NCBI RefSeq assembly: GCF_900106095.1
Contig: NZ_FNUD01000002.1
Location: forward strand, 4,795,501-4,859,500
Origin: Pseudomonas deceptionensis
Lineage (GTDB): Bacteria; Pseudomonadota; Gammaproteobacteria; Pseudomonadales; Pseudomonadaceae
DNA length: 64,000 bases
Direction: 5' to 3'
The position numbers and the translations under genes were made by a program. The notes under the pieces were generated by a model. It saw nothing but the letters and a program-made list of their open reading frames with translations. It was not told the origin of the DNA and ran no database searches. The number at the start of each line of letters is the position of its first letter. Within the stretch, counting starts at the first letter, position 1. Positions 53,566 through 62,203 of the stretch are shown here, piece after piece.

Positions 53566-54771
53566 ATGCTTTTGCTATCTCCCTGGCGCGCTGACTTCCC
53601 AGCCATCGCCGCCTTGCAACGTCAGGACCAGACCTACCTGGACAACGCTGCAACCACGCAAAAACCCCAAGCCCTGCTCGACGCACTGACGCATTACTAC
53701 GCCAATGGCGCAGCCAATGTGCACCGGGCCCAACATTTGCCGGGTGCCCACGCGACCCAGGCGTTTGAAAACACCCGCCACAAGGTCAAGCAATGGCTCA
53801 ATGCCGGCGACTGCGGGCAAATTGTTTTCACCCACGGCGCCACTTCGGCGCTGAACCTGCTGGCCTACGGGCTGGAACACCTATTCAACCCGGGCGATGA
53901 GATCGTTATCAGCGCCCTGGAACACCACGCCAACTTGCTGCCGTGGCAACAGCTGGCCCAGCGCCGGGGCCTGACCCTGGTGGTGCTGCCACTGGACGCC
54001 GACGGCGTGATCGACCTTGACGCCGCCGCTCGCCTGATCACACCGCGCACCCGCCTGCTGGCCGTGAGCCAACTGTCCAACGTGCTCGGCGTATGGCAAC
54101 CCCTGCCCGCGCTGCTGGCGCTGGCCAGGGCGCAAAACGCGCTGACGGTGGTTGATGGCGCACAAGGCATCGTCCACGGCCGGCATGACGTGCAAGCGCT
54201 GGGCTGCGACTTCTATGTATTTTCCAGCCACAAACTCTACGGCCCCGACGGGCTGGGTGTGTTGTTCGGTCGCCACGAAGCGCTGGCCCGCTTGCAGCAC
54301 TGGCAGTTTGGCGGCGAGATGGTGCAAGACGCTGACTATCAGCACGCAACCTTTCGTCCGGCACCGCTGGGCTTTGAAGCCGGCACGCCGCCGATTGCCA
54401 GCGTGATCGGGCTGGGCGCAACGCTTGCCTATCTGGCCAACCTCGACCAGGCCGCCGTTGAATCCCACGAAGCGGCGCTGCATGCACTTCTGGTCGACGG
54501 ACTGAAGCAGCGCCAGGGCATTCGTCTGCTGGGATCACCACGACTGGCGCTGGTGAGCTTTGTGGTCGATGGCGTGCACAACGCCGATCTGGCACACCTG
54601 CTCACCGAGCAGGGGATTGCCGTACGCGCCGGGCATCACTGCGCCATGCCATTGCTCAAAAGCTTTGGGCTGGCCGGTGCCATCCGCGTCTCGCTGGCGC
54701 TGTACAACGACTCTGAAGATCTGGAGCGTTTCTTTATCGCCCTCGACCAGGCGCTGGAGCTTCTGCAATGA
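53566..54771 (+). CDS. csdA: Cysteine desulfurase CsdA (SufS-like)
   Basis: 401 residues, class V aminotransferase fold, group II desulfurase. The PLP lysine is Lys223 (FSSHKLYGPDGLGVLFG) and the catalytic Cys359 is in RAGHHCAMPLL. It releases sulfur from cysteine and passes it to CsdE, encoded by the next gene with a four-base overlap. With tcdA across the 282-bp spacer it forms the csd set known from E. coli. There is no suf operon around, so the SufS label is less suitable. Confidence 0.9.
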   Translation: MLLLSPWRADFPAIAALQRQDQTYLDNAATTQKPQALLDALTHYYANGAANVHRAQHLPGAHATQAFENTRHKVKQWLNAGDCGQIVFTHGATSALNLLAYGLEHLFNPGDEIVISALEHHANLLPWQQLAQRRGLTLVVLPLDADGVIDLDAAARLITPRTRLLAVSQLSNVLGVWQPLPALLALARAQNALTVVDGAQGIVHGRHDVQALGCDFYVFSSHKLYGPDGLGVLFGRHEALARLQHWQFGGEMVQDADYQHATFRPAPLGFEAGTPPIASVIGLGATLAYLANLDQAAVESHEAALHALLVDGLKQRQGIRLLGSPRLALVSFVVDGVHNADLAHLLTEQGIAVRAGHHCAMPLLKSFGLAGAIRVSLALYNDSEDLERFFIALDQALELLQ

Positions 54772-55172
54772 TCTTGCCCGCCGACGCCCAACGTGCTCTC
54801 GACAGCTTCGGGCACTGCACCGGCTGGGAGCAGCGTGCACGCTTGCTGATGCAATGGGGCCAGCGCTTGCCCGAGCTGAGCGAAGCCGACAAGACCGAGA
54901 CCCACCGCGTACACGGCTGTGAAAGTCAGGTTTGGCTGGTGGGGGAACGGGTCGATGGCCACTGGCAATTTGCTGCCAGCAGCGATGCGCGGCTGATTCG
55001 AGGGCTCGTGGCGTTGCTGCTGGTCCGGGTAAATGGCTTGAGTACGGAACAACTGCAACAGGTCGATTTGCCTGAGTGGTTCAACCAGCTGGGCCTGAGC
55101 CGCCAGCTGTCACCATCGCGCAGCAATGGCTTGAACGCCGTGCTGCTGCGGATGCGGGAATTGGCAGGCTGA
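54768..55172 (+). CDS. csdE: Sulfur acceptor protein CsdE (SufE family)
   Basis: 134 residues of the SufE fold. The sulfur-accepting Cys51 is in HRVHGCESQVWL. It takes persulfide sulfur from CsdA and stimulates the desulfurase. ATG overlaps the csdA stop, so both are made in step. Its stop is 15 bp before the repeat-rich element at 55187. Confidence 0.9.
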   Translation: MILPADAQRALDSFGHCTGWEQRARLLMQWGQRLPELSEADKTETHRVHGCESQVWLVGERVDGHWQFAASSDARLIRGLVALLLVRVNGLSTEQLQQVDLPEWFNQLGLSRQLSPSRSNGLNAVLLRMRELAG

Positions 55173-55186
55173 ACCGCAGCGATACC

Positions 55187-55439
55187 TGTAGATACTCTGT
55201 TGCCAGTCAACCCTCCCACAGTTGAAGTTTCCTTCAGACCTTGTAGCACGGCCAGAATCCTCGAGGCTCCTGCTACACCTGAACGGCCAGTTTATGACTG
55301 CTACGCAGCCAATCGCAGCCTCGTGCCTCGACAGCGGCTACAGGACAACGGCAACTGTGGGAGCGAGCCTGCTCGCGAAGGTCGTTCGCGAGCAGGCTCG
55401 CTCCCACAGTAGGGCTTGACCTACAACAGAGTATCTACA
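55187..55439. mobile_element. 253-bp element with terminal inverted repeats and internal REPs
   Basis: TGTAGATACTCTGTTG (55187-55202) is mirrored exactly by CAACAGAGTATCTACA (55424-55439), and the similarity continues inward (GTCAACCCT at 55206-55214 against AGGGCTTGAC at 55411-55420). Between them lie a 7-bp inverted pair TGTAGCA/TGCTACA (55242-55277), a REP of the GCAGCC...GGCTACAG family (about 55306-55343) and a perfect REP doublet. It holds no frame for a transposase. I see no clear target duplication. It may be a non-autonomous (MITE-like) element or nested repeat insertions. Confidence 0.5.
55354..55410. repeat. Perfect REP doublet of the TGTGGGAGC family
   Basis: Two 26-base arms (55354-55379 and 55385-55410) are exact inverted copies around five bases. 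Each contains GTGGGAGCGAGCCTGCTCGC. This is the best-preserved REP pair in the window, between csdE and tcdA, and can form a very stable hairpin. Confidence 0.92.
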
Positions 55440-55454
55440 AGGACCGCATGGCAC

Positions 55455-56264
55455 TCATGCAGGCTTCACCCGCTCCGAAGGCCGGCGGACGCCCGCCACA
55501 ATCTTGTCCACCGCCTTGGTGGCGGCAACCATGCCGAAGGTGGCCGTCACCATCATCACCGCGCCAAAGCCGCCGGCGCAGTCGAGCTTGACGCCATCGC
55601 CGACAAAGCTCTTCTGCAGGCAAATGCTGCCATCCGGCTTGGGGTAGCGCAGCTGCTCGGTGGAGAACACACACGGCACGCTGTAATGCCGGGTCATGGT
55701 GCGCGAAAAACCATAATCGCGGCGCAAAGTTGAACGCACCTTCGAGGCCAGAGGGTCGTTGAACGTGCGGTTCAGGTCACATACCTGGATCAGCGTCGGG
55801 TCAATCTGCCCGCCCGCGCCCCCGGTGGTAATGATCTGGATCTTGCGCCGCTTGCACCAGGCAATCAGCGCAGCCTTGGCATTGACGCTGTCGATGCAGT
55901 CGATCACGCAGTCAATATTCGGGGTGATGTACTCGGCCATGGTTTCGCGCGTCACGAAATCCGCCACTTCGTGGACCACACAGTCCGGATTGATCTGACG
56001 CAGACGTTCGGCCATCACTTCGACCTTGTCCCGACCAATGGTCGTGCTCAAAGCGTGTAACTGCCGGTTGCTGTTACTGACGCAGACGTCATCCAGGTCA
56101 AACAGCGAAATTTCGCCAACGCCGCAGCGCGCAATCGCCTCTGCCGCCCACGACCCGACACCGCCAACACCGACGATCGCCACATGCGCCGCCTTCAGTC
56201 GTTCAAGGCCTTCCAGCCCATATAACCGGGCTACACCGGCAAAACGTGGATCTTCTGTACTCAT
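55455..56264 (-). CDS. tcdA: tRNA threonylcarbamoyladenosine dehydratase (CsdL)
   Basis: 269 residues from ATG 56264. An E1-like adenylating enzyme with the nucleotide-binding VAIVGVGGVGSWAAEAI (Gly32-Gly37) and the conserved Arg/Asp in SLFDLDDVCVSNSNRQ. It cyclises t6A at position 37 of tRNAs to ct6A using ATP. The partner genes csdA and csdE converge on it from the other side of the repeat element. A C-terminal hydrophobic segment (GFGAVMMVTATFGMVAATKA) fits the family. Confidence 0.93.
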   Translation of the reverse strand: MSTEDPRFAGVARLYGLEGLERLKAAHVAIVGVGGVGSWAAEAIARCGVGEISLFDLDDVCVSNSNRQLHALSTTIGRDKVEVMAERLRQINPDCVVHEVADFVTRETMAEYITPNIDCVIDCIDSVNAKAALIAWCKRRKIQIITTGGAGGQIDPTLIQVCDLNRTFNDPLASKVRSTLRRDYGFSRTMTRHYSVPCVFSTEQLRYPKPDGSICLQKSFVGDGVKLDCAGGFGAVMMVTATFGMVAATKAVDKIVAGVRRPSERVKPA

Positions 56265-56290
56265 GACCAACACCCCAAAAACCGGCGCGC

Positions 56291-56296
56291 ATTATA
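56291..56296 (-). promoter_or_regulatory. tcdA promoter -10
   Basis: The minus strand reads a perfect TATAAT, about 27 bp before the tcdA start codon, with no good -35 at the right distance. The remaining 56297-56540 up to the glucan synthase gene shows nothing further that I can name. Confidence 0.45.
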
Positions 56297-56540
56297 GGGG
56301 GCTTACATTGCATTGAGTATCTTTCATACAGGCTAAGCGACCAAGCCTGCTTTAATAGCCTACTGAGTAGAAATATAAGAGCTACAAGTAATACAGGAAG
56401 AACTTAAGTCGGCTGCGACTGCCAAATGCCAGACCCAATTCAGTCAGCTGTACGATGGGTTAAAGCACAGTGTAGGATGCGCGCCGTTTGGCACCTGCCG
56501 ACAGATCTTCGTTCCACTCCCTTTGGAACCCGAAATAGCT

Positions 56541-59132
56541 ATGTCATCGCGTAAATTTGGACTCAACCTGGTGGTGGTACTGGCCATCGCCGCGCTCTTC
56601 ACCGGCTTCTGGGCGCTGATCAATCGCCCGGTCTCTGCGCCCAACTGGCCAGAGCAAATCTCCGGCTTTTCGTACTCGCCGTTCCAGCAAGGCCAGTACC
56701 CGCAGAAAGACCAGTACCCGACCGACGATGAAATGCGTCGCGATCTGGAAATCCTCAGCAAGCTGACCGACAACATCCGCACCTACTCGGTCGACGGCAC
56801 GCTGGGCGATATCCCCAAGCTGGCGGAAGAATTCGGTCTGCGGGTCACCATCGGGATCTGGATCAGTCCGGACCTGGAGCGCAACGAGCGCGAAATCCAG
56901 AAAGCCATCGAACTGGCCAATAACTCGCGCAGCGTCGTGCGGGTTGTGGTGGGTAACGAGGCCCTGTTCCGCGAAGAAATCACCCCTGAAGACTTGATCG
57001 TGCTGCTGGATCGGGTCCGGGCTGCGGTCAAGGTGCCGGTCACCACGTCCGAGCAATGGCATATCTGGGAGAAATACCCGCAACTGGCCAAGCACGTTGA
57101 CCTGATCGCCGCGCACATCTTGCCGTACTGGGAATTTATCCCCGTGGACAAGGCCGGTGAGTTCGTACTGGACCGTGCCCGCGACCTGAAAAAGATGTTC
57201 CCGAAAAAGCCGCTGCTGCTCTCGGAGGTTGGCTGGCCGAGCAATGGCCGCATGCGCGGTGGCGCTGATGCGACCCCGGCTGACCAGGCCATCTACCTGC
57301 GTACGCTGGTCAACACCCTGAACCGCCGTGGCTACAACTACTTCGTGATCGAAGCCTTCGACCAGCCGTGGAAGGCCAGCGATGAAGGTTCCGTGGGCGC
57401 GTACTGGGGCGTGTACAACGCTGCACGCCAGCAAAAATTCAACTTTGAAGGCCCGGTTGTGGCGATCCCGCAATGGCGCGTCCTGGCCATTGGCTCCGTG
57501 GTGCTGGCCTTGCTGTCGCTGGCCTTGCTGCTGATCGACGGCTCTGCGTTGCGCCAGCGTGGCCGCACCTTCCTGACCTTCACCGCGTTCCTGTGCGGGT
57601 CGGTGCTGGTGTGGATCGGTTATGACTACAGCCAGCAATACAGCACCTGGTTCAGTTTGACGGTGGGGTTCCTCCTGGGGCTGGGCGCACTCGGGGTCTT
57701 TATCGTATTGCTCACCGAGGCCCATGAACTGGCCGAGGCCGTATGGATTCGCAAGCGGCGACGGGAATTTTTACCGGTCGATAGCGACGACGCCTATCGC
57801 CCGAAAGTCTCGATCCATGTGCCGTGCTACAACGAGCCGCCGGAGATGGTCAAACAGACCCTCAACGCCCTGGCCAACCTCGACTACCCCGATTTCGAAG
57901 TGTTGATCATCGACAACAACACCAAGGACCCGGCGGTCTGGGAACCGGTGCGCGACTACTGCGCCACCCTCGGCCCGCGCTTCAAGTTCTTCCACGTGGC
58001 ACCGCTGGCCGGCTTCAAGGGCGGCGCGCTGAACTATCTGATCCCGCATACCGCGCCGGATGCCGAAGTGATTGCCGTGATCGACTCCGATTACTGCGTT
58101 GATCCCAACTGGCTCAAGCACATGGTTCCGCACTTTGCCGACCCGAAAATCGCCATCGTGCAGTCGCCACAGGATTACCGCGACCAGAACGAAAGCACCT
58201 TCAAAAAGCTCTGCTACTCGGAGTACAAGGGCTTCTTCCATATCGGCATGGTCACCCGCAACGACCGCGACGCGATCATTCAGCACGGCACCATGACCAT
58301 GACCCGGCGCTCCGTGCTCGAAGAGCTTGGCTGGGCTGACTGGTGCATCTGCGAAGACGCCGAGCTGGGACTGCGCGTATTCGAAAAAGGTTACTCCGCT
58401 GCTTATTCCCACAACAGCTACGGCAAGGGCCTGATGCCCGATACCTTTATCGACTTCAAGAAACAGCGATTCCGCTGGGCCTATGGGGCGATTCAGATCA
58501 TCAAGCGTCACACCTCAAGCCTGTTGCGCGGTAAAGACACGGAGCTGACCCGTGGCCAGCGCTATCACTTCCTCGCGGGCTGGTTGCCGTGGGTGGCCGA
58601 TGGCATGAACATTTTCTTCACCGTGGGCGCCCTGTTGTGGTCGGCGGCGATGATTATTGTGCCGACGCGGGTTGATCCGCCGCTGCTGATTTTCGCCATC
58701 CCGCCATTGGCACTGTTCGTGTTCAAGGTAGGCAAGATCATCTTCCTGTACCGCCGTGCGGTGGGGGTTAACCTCAAGGATGCGTTTGCGGCGGCACTGG
58801 CCGGGCTGGCGTTGTCGCACACCATCGCCAAAGCGGTGCTGTACGGCTTCTTCACCACCAGCATTCCGTTCTTCCGCACACCTAAAAACGCCGACAACCA
58901 CGGCTTTTGGGTCGCCATCTCGGAAGCCCGCGAAGAAGTGTTCATCATGCTGTTGCTCTGGGGCGCGGCGCTGGGGATCTTCCTGGTGCAAGGCCTGCCA
59001 AGCAACGACATGCGCTTCTGGGTGGTGATGCTGCTGGTGCAATCGCTGCCGTATCTGGCGGCGCTGATCATGGCCTTTATGTCTTCGCTGCCCAAACCGG
59101 TCGAAGCCACTGAAGAACAACCTGCTGCATAA
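56541..59132 (+). CDS. ndvB: NdvB-like beta-(1,3)-glucosyltransferase (GH17-GT2 fusion)
   Basis: 863 residues. One N-terminal membrane helix (about 8-28), then a periplasmic GH17-type domain with both catalytic glutamates in place: Glu140 in VVVGNEALF and Glu229 in LLLSEVGWPSNG. Membrane helices at about 312-335, 345-360 and 371-392 lead to a cytoplasmic GT2 domain with VSIHVPCYNEPPE (423-435), DSD at 515-517, ED at 605-606 and KQRFRW at 641-646, followed by more helices. It should make and remodel cyclic or periplasmic beta-glucans; in P. aeruginosa NdvB these support osmotic adaptation and biofilm antibiotic tolerance. The symbol is by resemblance. Confidence 0.85.
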   Translation: MSSRKFGLNLVVVLAIAALFTGFWALINRPVSAPNWPEQISGFSYSPFQQGQYPQKDQYPTDDEMRRDLEILSKLTDNIRTYSVDGTLGDIPKLAEEFGLRVTIGIWISPDLERNEREIQKAIELANNSRSVVRVVVGNEALFREEITPEDLIVLLDRVRAAVKVPVTTSEQWHIWEKYPQLAKHVDLIAAHILPYWEFIPVDKAGEFVLDRARDLKKMFPKKPLLLSEVGWPSNGRMRGGADATPADQAIYLRTLVNTLNRRGYNYFVIEAFDQPWKASDEGSVGAYWGVYNAARQQKFNFEGPVVAIPQWRVLAIGSVVLALLSLALLLIDGSALRQRGRTFLTFTAFLCGSVLVWIGYDYSQQYSTWFSLTVGFLLGLGALGVFIVLLTEAHELAEAVWIRKRRREFLPVDSDDAYRPKVSIHVPCYNEPPEMVKQTLNALANLDYPDFEVLIIDNNTKDPAVWEPVRDYCATLGPRFKFFHVAPLAGFKGGALNYLIPHTAPDAEVIAVIDSDYCVDPNWLKHMVPHFADPKIAIVQSPQDYRDQNESTFKKLCYSEYKGFFHIGMVTRNDRDAIIQHGTMTMTRRSVLEELGWADWCICEDAELGLRVFEKGYSAAYSHNSYGKGLMPDTFIDFKKQRFRWAYGAIQIIKRHTSSLLRGKDTELTRGQRYHFLAGWLPWVADGMNIFFTVGALLWSAAMIIVPTRVDPPLLIFAIPPLALFVFKVGKIIFLYRRAVGVNLKDAFAAALAGLALSHTIAKAVLYGFFTTSIPFFRTPKNADNHGFWVAISEAREEVFIMLLLWGAALGIFLVQGLPSNDMRFWVVMLLVQSLPYLAALIMAFMSSLPKPVEATEEQPAA

Positions 59133-59150
59133 ATTGACTGCAACCTCTAA

Positions 59151-59174
59151 ACGGCGGCCTCTGGCCGCCGTTTT
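59151..59174 (+). terminator. Terminator behind the glucan synthase gene
   Basis: ACGGCGGCC (59151-59159) and GGCCGCCGT (59163-59171) pair perfectly around a three-base loop, followed by TTTGC. It lies 18 bp after the stop codon. Confidence 0.88.
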
Positions 59175-59235
59175 GCTTTAAGATATCCGCCCTTTCTCGC
59201 CCGCACCGCACACGCCCAGCCTCGGAGTTCACACC

Positions 59236-60387
59236 ATGACGGCCCACGCCGACCTTTCGCCGACCCTGCAACTTGCCTGCGATCTGATCCGTCGCCCTTC
59301 CGTGACGCCGATCGACGCCGACTGCCAGAAGTTGATGATGCAGCGCCTGGGCGATGCCGGCTTCAAGCTGGAGCCAATGCGCATTGAAGACGTCGACAAC
59401 TTCTGGGCCACCCACGGCAAACACGAAGGCCCGGTGCTGTGCTTTGCCGGCCACACGGACGTCGTGCCGACCGGCCCGGTCCAGGCCTGGCAAAACGACC
59501 CGTTTGACGCGCTGATTGATGAACACGGCATGCTTTGCGGCCGTGGCGCTGCCGACATGAAAGGCAGCCTGGCTGCAATGCTGGTGGCCGCCGAGCGTTT
59601 TGTCGCCGACTACCCGGACCACAAGGGTTCGGTCGCGTTCCTGATCACCAGCGACGAAGAAGGCCCGGCCCACCACGGCACCAAGGCTGTGGTTGAGCGC
59701 TTCAAGGCCCGTAACGAGCGTCTGGACTGGTGCATCGTAGGCGAGCCGTCGAGCACCACCCTGGTGGGCGACGTGGTCAAAAACGGCCGTCGCGGTTCGC
59801 TGGGCGCCAAGCTCACCGTTCGTGGCAAGCAAGGCCATGTGGCCTACCCGCACCTGGCCAAGAATCCGATTCATCTGGCCGTGCCTGCGCTGACCGAACT
59901 GGCCGCCGAGCATTGGGATCACGGCAACGCCTTCTTCCCGCCGACCAGCTTCCAGATTTCCAACCTGAATTCCGGCACGGGCGCGACCAACGTGATCCCG
60001 GGTGATCTGGTGGCCGTGTTCAACTTTCGCTTCTCCACCGAGTCCACCGTGGAAGGCCTGCAAAAGCGCGTGGCGGACATCCTGGACAAGCATGGCCTGG
60101 ACTGGCACATCGACTGGGCGCTATCCGGCCTGCCGTTCCTGACCGAGCCAGGGGCCCTGCTGGACGCGGTATCGTCGAGCATCAAGCAGGTGACCGGCCG
60201 CGAAACCAAGGCTTCCACCAGCGGTGGCACCTCCGATGGCCGCTTTATCGCGACCCTGGGTACGCAAGTGGTCGAACTGGGCCCGGTCAACGCGACCATT
60301 CACCAGGTCAACGAGCGGGTTCTGGCCAGCGATCTTGATGTGCTGACCGACATTTACTACCACACCCTGATCAAGTTGCTCGCCTGA
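59236..60387 (+). CDS. dapE: Succinyl-diaminopimelate desuccinylase
   Basis: 383 residues, M20 metallopeptidase family. Zinc ligands are visible in [13 protein letters not shown] (His and Asp) and [14 protein letters not shown], with the catalytic Glu in [11 protein letters not shown], and a dimerisation lid in the middle. It hydrolyses N-succinyl-LL-diaminopimelate, the step after dapC. Its stop overlaps the rlmA start (TGATG). Confidence 0.95.
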   Translation: MTAHADLSPTLQLACDLIRRPSVTPIDADCQKLMMQRLGDAGFKLEPMRIEDVDNFWATHGKHEGPVLCFAGHTDVVPTGPVQAWQNDPFDALIDEHGMLCGRGAADMKGSLAAMLVAAERFVADYPDHKGSVAFLITSDEEGPAHHGTKAVVERFKARNERLDWCIVGEPSSTTLVGDVVKNGRRGSLGAKLTVRGKQGHVAYPHLAKNPIHLAVPALTELAAEHWDHGNAFFPPTSFQISNLNSGTGATNVIPGDLVAVFNFRFSTESTVEGLQKRVADILDKHGLDWHIDWALSGLPFLTEPGALLDAVSSSIKQVTGRETKASTSGGTSDGRFIATLGTQVVELGPVNATIHQVNERVLASDLDVLTDIYYHTLIKLLA

Positions 60388-61196
60388 TGCTCGCCTGCCC
60401 TATCTGCTCCGAGCCGCTCAACGCGGTCGACAATGGCGTGGTGTGCCCGGCCGGCCATCGCTTTGACCGTGCCCGCCAGGGCTACTTGAACCTGCTGCCG
60501 GTGCAACACAAAAACAGCCGCGACCCGGGTGATAACCAGGCCATGGTTGAAGCCCGCCGCGACTTCCTCAACGCTGGCCACTACGCCCCGGTGGCCAAAC
60601 GCCTGGCCGAACTGGCTGCCGAGCGGGCGCCACAGCGCTGGCTCGACATCGGTTGTGGCGAGGGTTACTACACCGCGCAAATCGCCGAAGCCTTGCCCAA
60701 CGCCGATGGCTACGCGCTGGATATCTCCCGCGAAGCGGTCAAGCGCGCCTGCAAACGCAACCCGCAACTGACCTGGTTGATCGCCAGCATGGCCCGTGTG
60801 CCATTGGCCGATGCCAGCTGCCAGTTTCTGGCCAGCGTGTTCAGCCCGCTGGACTGGCTCGAAGCCAAGCGCCTGCTCACCCAGGGAGGCGGCTTGATGC
60901 GTGTAGGCCCGACTCGCGGGCACTTGATGGAATTGCGCGAGCGGCTGTACGACGAAGTACGCGACTACGCTGACGACAAGCATTTGGCGCTGGTGCCTGA
61001 AGGCATGCAGTTGCAGCACAGCGAAACACTGGAATTCACCCTCAGCTTGAGTGAACCCCAGGATCGCGCCAACTTGCTGGCCATGACCCCCCACGGCTGG
61101 CGTGCCAGTGCCGAGCGTCGGACCCAGGTCATCGAACACCCGGAGCCTTTAGTGGTGACAGTTTCGATGCGCTACGATTACTTCGTGCTTCAATAA
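60387..61196 (+). CDS. rlmA: 23S rRNA (guanine(745)-N(1))-methyltransferase
   Basis: 269 residues. A zinc site at the N-terminus (CPICSEPL then CPAGHRFD) precedes a SAM-dependent methyltransferase fold with WLDIGCGEGYYTAQIA. It methylates G745 of 23S rRNA (the RlmA-I type). Coupled to dapE by a one-base overlap. A G748-type (RlmA-II) specificity is less likely in a Gram-negative. Confidence 0.9.
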   Translation: MLACPICSEPLNAVDNGVVCPAGHRFDRARQGYLNLLPVQHKNSRDPGDNQAMVEARRDFLNAGHYAPVAKRLAELAAERAPQRWLDIGCGEGYYTAQIAEALPNADGYALDISREAVKRACKRNPQLTWLIASMARVPLADASCQFLASVFSPLDWLEAKRLLTQGGGLMRVGPTRGHLMELRERLYDEVRDYADDKHLALVPEGMQLQHSETLEFTLSLSEPQDRANLLAMTPHGWRASAERRTQVIEHPEPLVVTVSMRYDYFVLQ

Positions 61197-61276
61197 CCAA
61201 CTTTACGGTCAAGGGCTCGAACCCTTGACCCGATTAATCCGCGAGTGGATTTTTCAGACCCGCAGTGAGGACATCC

Positions 61277-61654
61277 ATGCGCCAACCCGATATCGAGATT
61301 TACCTGAAAGAAGCCGTCACTTACAAAGACGTCGAAGCCTGGCTGGTTGAAGTGCTGGGCCCGTGTACCGAATGGAAAAAGAAAGGCGAAACCTGGAAGT
61401 GCACTGCAGGCGACGTACCCGTCACCTGGATGCCAAAAGCTGTCGGCAAATGGAACAGCCTGTACCTGGACAGCGACAAGACGCCGTGGGAAGACGACAT
61501 CACTTGCGCCCACGCAGCCTTTAAAGCGCTGAACGTCGAAGTACGTTGCGCGCCGGGCAGCTGGGTAGAAGAACAGGGTGAAGCAGACGCCGACCGCTGG
61601 ATCCGCATCAGCGAAGACGGTCAGGAAGAAATCACCTGGAAAACCGGTTCCTGA
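61277..61654 (+). CDS. Conserved hypothetical protein
   Basis: 125 residues, acidic, no signal peptide or membrane helix. It begins MRQPDIEIYLKEAVTYKDVEAW, contains three cysteines and many tryptophans, and has balanced codon use like its neighbours, so it looks like a real gene. GTGAGGA precedes the ATG. I recall similar unnamed proteins in Pseudomonas but know no function. A palindrome GGTCAAGGG/CCCTTGACC (61207-61230) lies between rlmA and this gene. Confidence 0.7.
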   Translation: MRQPDIEIYLKEAVTYKDVEAWLVEVLGPCTEWKKKGETWKCTAGDVPVTWMPKAVGKWNSLYLDSDKTPWEDDITCAHAAFKALNVEVRCAPGSWVEEQGEADADRWIRISEDGQEEITWKTGS

Positions 61655-61667
61655 ATTAACTCAAATC

Positions 61668-61754
61668 CGTAGCCGCTGCCGCTGGCTGCGACAAGGGCCG
61701 AAGGACCTTCAGGGTCACTTCGCAACCCATCGCAGCCTTCGGCAGCGGCTACAG
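61668..61754. repeat. REP pair behind the hypothetical gene
   Basis: GTAGCCGCTGCCG (from 61669) with GGCTGCGA is mirrored by TCGCAGCCTTCGGCAGCGG and CTACAG ending at 61754. It fills the space between two convergent genes. Confidence 0.85.
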
Positions 61755-61762
61755 GGACTGCG

Positions 61763-61972
61763 TTACAACCCCACCACGTCCTCAGCCTGCAACCCCTTGT
61801 CACCGGTGACCTGGGTGTATTCGACCTGCTGGCCTTCAGCCAGGCTGCGATGGCCTTCACCGCGAATGGCGCGGTAATGCACAAACACGTCAGCCCCGTT
61901 TTCACACTGAATAAAGCCGTAGCCCTTGGCGTCGTTGAACCACTTCACACTGCCTGTTACGCGCGTTGTCAT
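61763..61972 (-). CDS. Cold-shock protein of the CspA family
   Basis: 69 residues, one cold-shock domain: VTGSVKWFNDAKGYGFIQ (RNP1 KGYGFI) and DVFVHY (RNP2). It binds single-stranded RNA and DNA and melts RNA structure. GGGGGA stands before the start. The transcript appears to have a leader of about 110 nt, as do cold-regulated csp genes, although growth-phase control is equally possible. Confidence 0.9.
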   Translation of the reverse strand: MTTRVTGSVKWFNDAKGYGFIQCENGADVFVHYRAIRGEGHRSLAEGQQVEYTQVTGDKGLQAEDVVGL

Positions 61973-62087
61973 AAGATCTATCCCCCTTTTTATTATTGAT
62001 CGGGCTCGAAAATTGGCCCCTTGAGAACTTTCGCTTGAACTAGACTTTTTGATTCTTGGTCTTACGCAGCACAGCGAAAGAGCTCCG

Positions 62088-62115
62088 AGTATAAGTCAGG
62101 CAAAAAAACACTCAA
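62088..62115 (-). promoter_or_regulatory. Promoter of the cold-shock gene
   Basis: Minus strand TTGAGT (62115-62110), 16 bp, TATACT (62093-62088). The RNA would begin near 62081, about 109 nt before the start codon, leaving a long leader. Confidence 0.6.
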
Positions 62116-62203
62116 TCAATATTAGTTAGCCGCTTTTTTGCCGATTTTCCGGAGATACGGCACACTACCCGACGCTTTTTTAATCCACTAACGCAGAAGC
62201 CGT

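Noticed and set aside
55200..55419. Short plus-strand frames of 65 to 70 codons between csdE and tcdA
   Set aside because: They are translations of REP sequence inside the 253-bp element.
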